Source: an uncultured Muribaculaceae bacterium (GTDB lineage Bacteria; Bacteroidota; Bacteroidia; Bacteroidales; Muribaculaceae). From it: a DNA stretch of 21,228 bases. The stretch spans positions 1-21,228 of the forward strand of contig CAJUAT010000048.1 of NCBI GenBank assembly GCA_910584525.1, written 5' to 3'. The notes beneath the pieces are model-generated. The model made no database searches and was not told where the DNA came from. It saw only the letters and a list, made by a program, of their open reading frames with translations. The position numbers were made by a program, and so were the translations under genes. This document shows, in pieces, positions 6,927-13,681 of the stretch (positions are counted from its first letter, which is position 1; each line of letters opens with the position of its first letter).

Positions 6927-7841
6927 TCAGTTTGTCTGGATTATGAGTATATTCGACATGCTCCAGAATGATGTGGGATTGGTTATGTGCAGAAAATATT
7001 TCCCATCGCCGTCAGTAGTGAGGCTATATGAGGTTTCCGGCATTGGCGTCAGGATTCTTGGCCGCTTGGCTGTAAACTCAAATTCCGTGGCACGCCTTAT
7101 GTCGATCTTTGCGAACTTGCTTCGGTCAAACGATTCTTTCGTGACAATCTTCCCCTTCTTGATTATACCTTTAGCCTGCAGTTCCTTTTTTGTACCGATG
7201 GCCATATAGCATTGGTTGAGGGCGGCATCCTGCCGTTTAAGGGCTTCGGTCTGGAGCGTGTTGCGTCTGTCAAGTTCGGCAATAGCCTGCGACTGGGCGC
7301 CCACCTTGACGCGCAGCGATGAAATATCGGCATCCTTCTTTGACAGTTCCTGTCGGAGGCTGGCAATCCGGGCATCCTTTTCAGCCAATTGACGTCTGAA
7401 ATTGACTATCAGCCTTTCCATCTCGGAGTTTCTATTGCTCTTTTCCGAATCGCTTTGGGACTCCAGTTTTCGCTCCATCAACGCGATACGCTCCTTCTGA
7501 TTGGAAACTATTTGCTGCAGCTTCTCAAGATTCCTGAGCACACCCTCTTTCCCCGATGATCCTCCTTCCGACACCCCGGTTATGAAGAGATCCGACTCCG
7601 AGCGCACTATCGAATCCATTCCGTCGTTCACTATCGAAACCAATTCTTCAAAATCGGCAAGCCTTGCCTGCTGCGCAAGAGATGCCTCTTTAAGTGAGTC
7701 TCTCTCCGCCACAATCTTATCAACCCCTTCAGAACGGACGCAAGAGAACAGCCCAAGCGACAATACGGCAGCGACAAGCAACGCCGGCGCCCCCGACATC
7801 CCGTTTATTACACTGTTGCGCATAAAATATTCCGCTGTCAT
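6927..7841 (-). CDS. Coiled-coil lipoprotein
   Basis: 304 residues. The N-terminal signal ends SLGLFSC (Cys34), a reasonable Bacteroidetes lipobox. Residues about 38-220 are rich in Glu, Lys, Arg, Ser and Leu with heptad-like spacing (DSLKEASLAQQARLADFEEL, EKLQQIVSNQKERIALMERK, RRQLAEKDARIASLRQELSK), a long coiled coil. The C-terminal ~90 residues (AIGTKKELQAKGIIKKGKIV, then KIDIRRATEFEF and SFWSMSNILIIQT) form a compact beta-type domain. From memory this tail resembles that of Bacteroides Cbp1-family lipoproteins described as collagen-binding adhesins; I cannot verify that here. The start overlaps the upstream LysM gene stop as ATGA (7838-7841), so translation is coupled. Possible role: a spacer or scaffold between outer membrane and wall. 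Confidence 0.78.
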   Translation of the reverse strand: MTAEYFMRNSVINGMSGAPALLVAAVLSLGLFSCVRSEGVDKIVAERDSLKEASLAQQARLADFEELVSIVNDGMDSIVRSESDLFITGVSEGGSSGKEGVLRNLEKLQQIVSNQKERIALMERKLESQSDSEKSNRNSEMERLIVNFRRQLAEKDARIASLRQELSKKDADISSLRVKVGAQSQAIAELDRRNTLQTEALKRQDAALNQCYMAIGTKKELQAKGIIKKGKIVTKESFDRSKFAKIDIRRATEFEFTAKRPRILTPMPETSYSLTTDGDGKYFLHITNPTSFWSMSNILIIQTN

Positions 7842-8524
7842 TGTTTTACGTATATCATGAATTGTCTTCCCGGCGTAAGAGGAACATTGTCCTTTATCTT
7901 TGGAGAAAGGTCATTCCATTCCCTCAGATCCGAAACGGAAACGTTATATTTCTCGGCCACCGAAACAACCGTCTCGCCTCTCACCACATTATGGAACACC
8001 ACTTTCAGAGGCGACTCTTTCTCTTTCGTCTCCGAATCCTCCTCAATCATGGTGGTGATATCGTTCACTATCTCCTTGGTGCCATCGAAATAGTTTATCA
8101 TAAATACCTTCTCCACCGGTATTTCGACAACTCCGGGCCGATTCTTTTTGGTCTCCCTACTGTCCTGATATGATACGGTTTTTCCCGAAATCGCGGTTTT
8201 CCATCCGATTATCTCTTCTCCATCAATCAGATAAATCCGGTCTGCCCCACGCCCTTCATTATTGGCCGGCCGAGAAATCCTTTCCCCTTTCATGTTGTAA
8301 AATATGTCGCCGCGGGAATCGCTTTTGACTGCATAAACATCCTTAGGAGGATACTCGAACATTGTTTTACGTGATTCAAACGACACAGTCGTCACGGTCA
8401 TTCTCCGCAGTTTGCCATATACATGTTCCCCTGTTCGAAGAATAACCACATCCTCTGCATTAACACTTATGGAGGTTGCCAGCAATGCAGCTACCGCAAG
8501 TATTTTTCTAATCAATTCTTTCAT
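7838..8524 (-). CDS. Secreted protein with C-terminal LysM domain
   Basis: The gene could be opened at 8590, but that start would overlap the upstream gene and bury the signal peptide. Met at 8524 gives 228 residues beginning MKELIRKILAVAALLATSIS with cleavage after SVNA. The mature N-terminal part (EDVVILRTGEHVYGKLRRMT, then FEYPPKDVYAVKSDSRGDIF) has two similar beta-rich segments, each containing a turn like RTGEHVYGK or IDGEEIIGWK, suggesting an internal duplication (~25-90 and ~95-150). The last ~55 residues are a LysM domain (VRGETVVSVAEKYNVSVSDL) that should bind peptidoglycan. No enzymatic motif is seen. It lies 40 nt after the zinc-finger lipoprotein gene and is coupled to the coiled-coil lipoprotein gene downstream. 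Confidence 0.8.
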   Translation of the reverse strand: MKELIRKILAVAALLATSISVNAEDVVILRTGEHVYGKLRRMTVTTVSFESRKTMFEYPPKDVYAVKSDSRGDIFYNMKGERISRPANNEGRGADRIYLIDGEEIIGWKTAISGKTVSYQDSRETKKNRPGVVEIPVEKVFMINYFDGTKEIVNDITTMIEEDSETKEKESPLKVVFHNVVRGETVVSVAEKYNVSVSDLREWNDLSPKIKDNVPLTPGRQFMIYVKQ

Positions 8525-8564
8525 TTTTGATAAAAGCTGTTGTTTATAGAGATTGCGGTTGTTA

Positions 8565-9290
8565 TTATACAATAATATATCCTCTGCCATTGCACATCCG
8601 GCATTTGCCCGTTCCGCGACAGGTGTTGCATTTTTTATGTGTTATGGGATCTGTTCCGGATCCAAAACAATTCCAGCACTTACCCGACTCATCGCATGAT
8701 TTACAAGGATAATGGTGATTGCTTCCGCCGCCGGAGCCGCCCGAACCGCCCGAGCCGCCCGAACCACCCGAACCACCGGAGCCGCCCGAACCACCGGAGC
8801 CGCCTGAACCACCGGAACCACCCGAGCCGCCATTGTCGAATTCATCATAGGCCACTCGCCTCAGGTAAATTTTATGATCATTATACGGATCTCCAAGAAC
8901 CAGCTCATCATCATCCCATGATATTATATCATGACTCGTACAGCAAATAGCTGTAGCAAGCCCTCCAGGATGTAGCTCACTGTCAATCTTAAGACATTCT
9001 CTATAAGAAGCCCCGTTTTTATAGAATCCCCAATGAAGGGTTTCGTCATCAATGCCTTTTATGAGCATCCTATACCCCGTCTTATCATACGGCGTAGAAA
9101 GAAATGTATAATAATAATCTTTCAGCTCCCGCGTCTTACCGTTCTCGACGCGTTTGTAATAATGCCAGGTCGTTCCTTTAAGCTTCTCATTCGTAGCGTT
9201 ATATGCCGGTTCCTCGTTGCCACAGGAGCCGAGCAACATGGAGATTACGGCAGACAATATGACGACTGCGTATCTGATATGCTTGTCCAT
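8565..9290 (-). CDS. Lipoprotein with (GGS)11 linker and DnaJ-like CxxC zinc-finger tail
   Basis: 241 residues. Signal peptide and lipobox LLGSC (Cys23), then GNEEP. Residues ~35-150 form a small beta-rich domain (KLKGTTWHYYKRVENGKTRE, WDDDELVLGDPYNDHKIYL) like those of lipocalin-type lipoproteins. Residues 154-190 are eleven perfect GGS units plus GGGS. The tail has four CxxC pairs: C196/C199, C205/C208, C221/C224 and C230/C233, several followed by GxG or GSG/GTG, as in the DnaJ cysteine-rich domain, so two zinc sites are likely. In DnaJ this module binds unfolded substrates in the cytosol. Here it would be outside the cytoplasm on a flexible arm. First gene of the envelope operon. No promoter consensus lies directly upstream, only the structured-RNA gene. 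Confidence 0.85.
   Translation of the reverse strand: MDKHIRYAVVILSAVISMLLGSCGNEEPAYNATNEKLKGTTWHYYKRVENGKTRELKDYYYTFLSTPYDKTGYRMLIKGIDDETLHWGFYKNGASYRECLKIDSELHPGGLATAICCTSHDIISWDDDELVLGDPYNDHKIYLRRVAYDEFDNGGSGGSGGSGGSGGSGGSGGSGGSGGSGGSGGSGGGSNHHYPCKSCDESGKCWNCFGSGTDPITHKKCNTCRGTGKCRMCNGRGYIIV
8733..8831 (-). repeat. 11-copy 9-bp minisatellite encoding GGS
   Basis: Eleven contiguous 9-bp units encode Gly-Gly-Ser. Glycine codons alternate GGC/GGT and serine codons vary among TCG, TCC and TCA, so the units are not identical at DNA level. The array is therefore not a very recent expansion, though copy-number change would stay in frame. Confidence 0.95.
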
Positions 9291-9344
9291 ATATATATAT
9301 TCCGGGCCGCAGTCATTCCCTCGTCGGCTATTACGGTTAGTACG

Positions 9345-9589
9345 AAAAAAGCGTGGAATGATGTTCCTGTTTATCTTAACGGAGGCATCGCCAAACGCCT
9401 ATCAGAGAAATAAACAGTCCACTCCCACGCCATATCGGATATCGATATCCCCCTTGTCGGGGAGTGGATATGCGACAAGCATGAGCGTTCGTTGACTGCT
9501 TTTCCTTCTCTGATTGAAAATTGGCGATTTCCGTTAAAGGATAAAGCACGAAACGCTTTTATAATATGTCCGCGCAGTTTTTCCGCGCG
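9345..9589 (-). ncRNA. Rod-shaped structured RNA, 6S-like architecture
   Basis: A consensus promoter sits directly upstream and a run of six T ends the region. In between, successive complementary segments nest into one long interrupted rod on the minus strand: 9560-9553 with 9354-9347, TTTATC 9545-9540 with 9375-9370, TTAACGGA 9537-9530 with 9383-9376, ATCGCCAA 9528-9521 with 9394-9387, ATCAGAGAA 9514-9506 with 9409-9401, GCAGTC 9499-9494 with 9419-9414, and an apical CCACTCCC 9467-9460 with GGGAGTGG 9426-9419. A separate 5' hairpin, CGCGC/GCGCG, precedes the rod. No open reading frame fits. A rod broken by internal loops is the layout of 6S RNA, which binds RNA polymerase; I know no primary-sequence signature that proves this. 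It could also be another Bacteroidales small RNA, or a long 5' leader of the lipoprotein operon beginning 55 nt downstream. Confidence 0.72.
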
Positions 9590-9592
9590 GTG

Positions 9593-9624
9593 CAAAGTTA
9601 TATCTTTTTTTCTGTTTACACAAA
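9593..9624 (-). promoter_or_regulatory. Strong promoter of the structured RNA
   Basis: Minus-strand TTTG (9624-9621), exactly 20-bp spacer, TAACTTTG (9600-9593). Predicted start near 9589. It is divergent from the tolC-like gene and is the only good promoter upstream of the six-gene lipoprotein operon. Confidence 0.83.
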
Positions 9625-9712
9625 TTTTTCCGGCAGAAGGCCGACATTCAAGAATTTGTGCCGATAATGACCCTGAAATGGGCGGATGCGTGAATTTTAC
9701 CTATTTATGGTC

Positions 9713-9733
9713 AAAAAGGGACATTTGCGTCCC
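9713..9733 (-). terminator. Short hairpin with minus-strand T run in the tolC leader region
   Basis: GGGAC (9718-9722), loop ATTTGC, GTCCC (9729-9733). On the minus strand it is followed by TTTTT (9717-9713). It looks like a small intrinsic terminator but no minus-strand gene ends here, so it may only insulate the divergent promoters or be fortuitous. The remainder of 9625-9819 contains no gene that I can support. Confidence 0.3.
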
Positions 9734-9751
9734 CGTCTCGGTTTTTGTCAC

Positions 9752-9759
9752 TATTTTTG
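9752..9759 (+). promoter_or_regulatory. Possible -7 element for the TolC-operon promoter
   Basis: TATTTTTG matches TAnnTTTG. The nearest upstream TTTG (9724-9727) is 24 bp away, longer than the 19-21 bp usual in this window, so the match is partial. If used, the leader would be about 55 nt before the start at 9820. Confidence 0.4.
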
Positions 9760-9819
9760 TCTCTGCTTTTATACAATCCCTTCTATGGATTGTTTACATA
9801 AAAAACTATAGACTGAAAG

Positions 9820-11280
9820 ATGCTAAAGTATATACGACCCATATTGCTTGGAGCGTTGACGGCCACGTCAGCGGCAGTCATGACAGCGGCAACGCCCGGG
9901 GGCGGTGCGGTGAGTCTTGACTCGTGCCGCGCCATGGCCCTGCGCAACAACAAGATGATCGCCATAGCCGAGGAGACCGTCAAGGGAGCCGGCCTCGACC
10001 GCAAGGCCGCCACCGCCGCATACCTCCCCGGCATCGACTTCAGCGCCACTTACATCTACAACCAGCGGCGCATAAACCTCCTCGGCGAAGATGCCAAGCT
10101 GCCCACGATGTCGTTCAATCCCGGCACCGGCAAATTCGACTGGAACATACTCACCGACCCGCAGGGCAATCCAATTCTCAATCCCGACGGAGGAGGATAC
10201 ATTCCCACCGAAGTGGCCGTGATACCCAAAGATGCGCTGAGCTTCGACACCCATAACGTGTTTGCCGGAGCCGTCACCCTGACACAGCCCGTGTTCATGG
10301 GAGGAACCATCAAGGCTCTCAACGACATTGCCCGCTATGCCGAATCGGCAGCCGTGGCCGGCCGCAACGCCGTGGTCCAGGAAATTACATATAATGTAGA
10401 TGAAGCCTACTGGCTGGTGGTGTCGCTGAATGCCAAGAAGGAGCTCGCCGAGAGTTTCGTGCAGCTTGTCGACACCCTGCGCTATAACGTGCAGGCTCTA
10501 TACGACGAAGGTATGGCTACGCGCAGCGACGTGCTCTCGGTGGACGTAAAGCTCAACGAAGCCAAAATAATGCTCACCAAGGTAGACAACGGTCTCACCC
10601 TTGCACGCATGAATCTCGCCCAGGTATGCGGACTGCCCACCGACACGCGGCTTACCCTCAGCGACGAAAGCCTGCGCACTGTCGGCGACCATGCCCCGTC
10701 ATACACATGGAATGTGGAGGATGTGTTTGCCCGCCGCCAGGACCTCGAGGCCATGCGGCAAGGCGTCAACGTGCTCAAAGGGCGTGAAAAGCTCACTCTC
10801 GGCACGATGCTTCCCAAAATCGGAGTCTTCGGCTCGTACCAGTTCTCGACGCCCAACCTCAACAACGGTTTCAGCAAGAAGGTAGGGGGCGGCTTCTCGG
10901 TAGGGGCGGCCGTGACGATACCCATATGGCACTGGGGCCGCGACTACAACCATTACCGTGCAGCCCAGAGCGCCACGCGCGCTCAGCAGCTCCTCCTCGA
11001 AGACATGGAGGAGAAGGTAAGGCTCCAGCTATCACAGGCAAAGTTCAAATTCCAGGAGTCGTTCAAGACCTACGACATGACCAAGGCCAACCTGGGCAAA
11101 GCCGAGGAGAATCTCGACAACGCACGCACCGCGTTCCGCGAGGGCGTGATGACCACCAACGACGTGATTCTCGCCCAGACAGGATGGCTCCAGGCCAACT
11201 CCGAGAACATCGACGCCGCCATCGGCATCCGCCTTTGCGAGGTGTACCTCTCCAAAGTGCTCGGCAATCTCCCACATTGA
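9820..11280 (+). CDS. TolC-family outer-membrane efflux channel
   Basis: 486 residues. A signal peptide (MLKYIRPILLGALTATSAAV...) is followed by SLDSCRAMALRNNKMIAIAE, the usual N-terminal motif of outer-membrane factor proteins. Two homologous OEP halves follow, each with a long helical hairpin: AYWLVVSLNAKKELAESFVQ and EGMATRSDVLSVDVKLNEAK in the first, FREGVMTTNDVILAQTGWLQ in the second. The protein should trimerise into an outer-membrane barrel plus periplasmic tunnel and dock onto the fusion protein encoded next. Length is normal for the family. It heads a tight operon with the fusion protein, two ABC-2 permeases and an acyltransferase. It is distinctly more GC-rich than the lipoprotein operon to its left. 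Confidence 0.94.
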   Translation: MLKYIRPILLGALTATSAAVMTAATPGGGAVSLDSCRAMALRNNKMIAIAEETVKGAGLDRKAATAAYLPGIDFSATYIYNQRRINLLGEDAKLPTMSFNPGTGKFDWNILTDPQGNPILNPDGGGYIPTEVAVIPKDALSFDTHNVFAGAVTLTQPVFMGGTIKALNDIARYAESAAVAGRNAVVQEITYNVDEAYWLVVSLNAKKELAESFVQLVDTLRYNVQALYDEGMATRSDVLSVDVKLNEAKIMLTKVDNGLTLARMNLAQVCGLPTDTRLTLSDESLRTVGDHAPSYTWNVEDVFARRQDLEAMRQGVNVLKGREKLTLGTMLPKIGVFGSYQFSTPNLNNGFSKKVGGGFSVGAAVTIPIWHWGRDYNHYRAAQSATRAQQLLLEDMEEKVRLQLSQAKFKFQESFKTYDMTKANLGKAEENLDNARTAFREGVMTTNDVILAQTGWLQANSENIDAAIGIRLCEVYLSKVLGNLPH

Positions 11281-11292
11281 TTTATTTACCTC

Positions 11293-11338
11293 ATAACTCA
11301 TAACTCTGACCTACTTAATAACTCATAACTCTGACCTA
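11293..11338 (+). repeat. 21-bp direct repeat, period 25, in the tolC-hlyD spacer
   Basis: The same 21 bases (starting ATAACTCATAACTC, ending TGACCTA) occur at 11293-11313 and 11318-11338. Each copy contains a doubled ATAACTC word. The repeat fills most of the 68-bp gap between two genes expected to be co-translated. Confidence 0.93.
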
Positions 11339-11348
11339 TAACCTAATT

Positions 11349-12470
11349 ATGGCACAGGATAACAATAATACACTGCCTACGGCTGAAACAGACGAACAGA
11401 AAGGCACGATGACCCATGTGGTACGAGTAGTGCCGCTGGGCGAAGAAGACCCGGTGGCAGTATCAAAGAAAGACCGTTTTCTTATCAGCACCATAGCGGT
11501 GTTGCTGGTGGTGCTTGCGGCATTGGCCGTGCTGGGCTTTCTGGTGATCAAGCCGGAGCCTGACGTGGTCCAGGGGCAGGCCGAAGCCAAGGAGATCCGC
11601 ATCTCTGGCAAGCTACCGGGGCGCGTGGCCCACATATATGTTGAAGAGGGCCAGCGGGTGCGCCAGGGCGACACGCTGGTACACATCACTTCGAGTCTTG
11701 TCGACGCACAGTACGACCAGGCTGCGGCCATGGAGGAAGTGGCACGTGCCGGGGAGAACAAGGTAGACGCCGGCACGCGCACGCAGGTAGTACAGGCCGC
11801 CGAGAGCGTATGGCAGCAGGCAGAGGCAGCCGCCGGCATCGCCGAGAAGACATGGCGCCGCATGGAGGCCCTCTATGCCAAGGGAGTCATCTCGCAGCAG
11901 CGCCGCGACGAGGCAAAGGCCGCCTATGAAGCAGCGAAGTCGGGTGCCGAAGCTGCCCGCTCAAGCTTCGAACTCGCCAAGGCCGGCGCTCAGCCCGAAG
12001 ACAAACAGGCCGCCAGCGCTATGGTCCAGGCAGCAAAGATGTCAAAGAAAAAAGTGGGCGCTATCCTTGAAGACCAGTATCTCACCGCTCCTTTCGACGG
12101 CGAAATAATCACCATATATCCGGCCGTCTCCGAGCTGATAGCCACCGGCGCTCCCGTGGCAACTCTCCAGCTCGACGACCGCTGGGCAGTGTTCAACGTG
12201 CGCGAGACACTCCTCAAGGATATAGCCACCGGCACCAGACTGAAGGTATACATACCGGCCCTCGACAAGGAGACAGAGATGGAGGTGTTCTATATCAAAG
12301 ACCTGGGCACATATGCCAACTGGCAGGCCACCAAGGCCACCGGCGACTATGACGCCCGCACTTTCCAGATAAAGGCTCGTCCAGAAAAGCCGATCGACAA
12401 CTTCCGTCCCGGCATGTCGGTGGTTTACAAGGGTGTGGCCGGCAAAGCGAAAAAAGAGGATAGAAAATGA
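11349..12470 (+). CDS. HlyD/EmrA-type membrane fusion protein
   Basis: 373 residues. A cytosolic N-terminus (~1-44), one transmembrane helix (~45-67, STIAVLLVVLAALAVLGFLV), then a biotinyl/lipoyl half-motif (KEIRISGKLPGRVAHIYVEE, GQRVRQGDTL). A long alpha-hairpin rich in Ala, Glu and Lys follows (~110-225), then the second lipoyl half (YLTAPFDGEIITIYPAVSEL) and a beta-barrel domain. This is the periplasmic adaptor that would bridge the inner-membrane permeases encoded downstream and the TolC-like channel upstream. Its stop codon overlaps the next start as ATGA (12467-12470). The 12-TM or ATPase partner family cannot be told from the adaptor alone, but the neighbouring ABC-2 permeases indicate an ABC-type pump of the YhiI/YbhG kind. 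Confidence 0.93.
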   Translation: MAQDNNNTLPTAETDEQKGTMTHVVRVVPLGEEDPVAVSKKDRFLISTIAVLLVVLAALAVLGFLVIKPEPDVVQGQAEAKEIRISGKLPGRVAHIYVEEGQRVRQGDTLVHITSSLVDAQYDQAAAMEEVARAGENKVDAGTRTQVVQAAESVWQQAEAAAGIAEKTWRRMEALYAKGVISQQRRDEAKAAYEAAKSGAEAARSSFELAKAGAQPEDKQAASAMVQAAKMSKKKVGAILEDQYLTAPFDGEIITIYPAVSELIATGAPVATLQLDDRWAVFNVRETLLKDIATGTRLKVYIPALDKETEMEVFYIKDLGTYANWQATKATGDYDARTFQIKARPEKPIDNFRPGMSVVYKGVAGKAKKEDRK

Positions 12471-13678
12471 CGTCAGGCCGCATGGAATATGGCAGCCGCG
12501 ACCGTGTGTGGACCATTCCCTCCACGGTATGGGGCATCATGGTGCGCAGCTGCATCCAGATAGCCCGCAGGCCTCTGACGTGGGTGGGTATGTTCCTGCT
12601 CCCTCTGGCCATGTTTCTCTTCGTGGGGTCGATGCTCGACAAAGGGCTTCCCACGCGTGTGCCAGCAGGAATCGTCGACAAGGATGGCACCAACATGTCG
12701 CGCAGCATCACCCAGACTCTCGGCGGTATGCAGATGGTGGACCTCGTGGAATCGCCAAACTCATATTCCGAGGCGCGGAGCATGCTCCAGCAAGGGACGA
12801 TCTACGGATTCTTCATGATTCCGGAGAATTTCCAGTCCGACCTGCTGGCCGGGCGCAAGCCGGTGGTGACTTTCTATACCAACATGGCCTATTACGTGCC
12901 GGGCACTCTGCTCTTCAAGACCTTCAAGGCCACGGCCATATATGCGAAGGCCGGCGTGGCCATGGAGGTGGTGCAGAATGTGGGCGCCGACCCCGCCAAC
13001 TTCTCCTCCTACCTCATGCCCGTCAACATACAGTCGCGAGGCATCGGCAACCCTTCGCTGAACTATGGCATATATCTGGGCAACTCGTTCATACCGGCCA
13101 TACTGCAGCTTATGATCATGCTCTGCACGGCATTCTCGCTGGGACAGGAGGTAAAATACCATACCTCGCGGCGGCTCATGGCCATGGCCCACGGCTCCGT
13201 GACAAAAGCCCTCTTCGGCAAGCTCTTCCCCCAGACAGTGATATGGTGGACGATGGCCTTCTTCATGACTGCCTGGCTTTTCCGCTACAATCATTACCCG
13301 ATGAACGGCGAATGGTGGATCATGGCACTTTCGGAGTTGCTGTATGTGGTGGCGGCACAGTGCTTCGCGGTCACAGTGTTCGGGCTGCTTCCCAACCTGC
13401 GCCTGTCGCTGTCGGTATGCGCCCTGACAGGTATCCTCACATTCTCCATCGCCGCATATTCCTTCCCCGAGCAGAGCATGTATCCGGCGATGTCGATATT
13501 CAGTTTCCTGATGCCGGCGCGCTACAACTTCCTCATCTACGCCAACACGGCTCTCAATGGCCTCCCGTTCCACTATTCCGGGATATGGTTCGCCTGTTAT
13601 CTGGCCTATCCGTTGCTGGCGTTGCTGGTGACGGGCAGAATAAAGCGTGCTTTCCTCAAACCCGTATATTGTCCGTAA
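12467..13678 (+). CDS. ABC-2 type permease, first subunit
   Basis: 403 residues, YbhS/YbhR/YhhJ type. One N-terminal helix (~40-56, TWVGMFLLPLAMFLFVG) is followed by a large extracytoplasmic region (~57-210) containing GIVDKDGTNMSRSITQTLGG and YGFFMIPENFQSDLLAGRKP. About five further helices run to the C-terminus, with SFLMPARYNFLIYANTALNG near the end. This matches the ABC-2 layout of one helix, an exported loop and five helices. It has no nucleotide-binding domain, so an ATPase must come from elsewhere. Translation is coupled to the fusion-protein gene by ATGA, and the second permease begins 3 nt after its stop. A longer reading frame in another phase (12433-13929) has no recognisable family features and is an artefact of the GC-rich sequence. 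Confidence 0.88.
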   Translation: MTSGRMEYGSRDRVWTIPSTVWGIMVRSCIQIARRPLTWVGMFLLPLAMFLFVGSMLDKGLPTRVPAGIVDKDGTNMSRSITQTLGGMQMVDLVESPNSYSEARSMLQQGTIYGFFMIPENFQSDLLAGRKPVVTFYTNMAYYVPGTLLFKTFKATAIYAKAGVAMEVVQNVGADPANFSSYLMPVNIQSRGIGNPSLNYGIYLGNSFIPAILQLMIMLCTAFSLGQEVKYHTSRRLMAMAHGSVTKALFGKLFPQTVIWWTMAFFMTAWLFRYNHYPMNGEWWIMALSELLYVVAAQCFAVTVFGLLPNLRLSLSVCALTGILTFSIAAYSFPEQSMYPAMSIFSFLMPARYNFLIYANTALNGLPFHYSGIWFACYLAYPLLALLVTGRIKRAFLKPVYCP

Positions 13679-13681
13679 AAC

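Noticed and set aside
8727..8831. CRISPR-like array
   Set aside because: The 9-bp units have no spacers and encode an in-frame Gly-Gly-Ser tract.
9345..9589. tmRNA, RNase P RNA or SRP RNA as identity of the structured RNA
   Set aside because: I found no tRNA-like ends or CCA, no RNase P core motifs and no SRP GGAAG-type apical loop. The shape is a single long rod.
9492..9920. Plus-strand frame of 142 codons across the tolC promoter region
   Set aside because: It crosses the structured-RNA promoter and the tolC start in a different phase and has no recognisable features.
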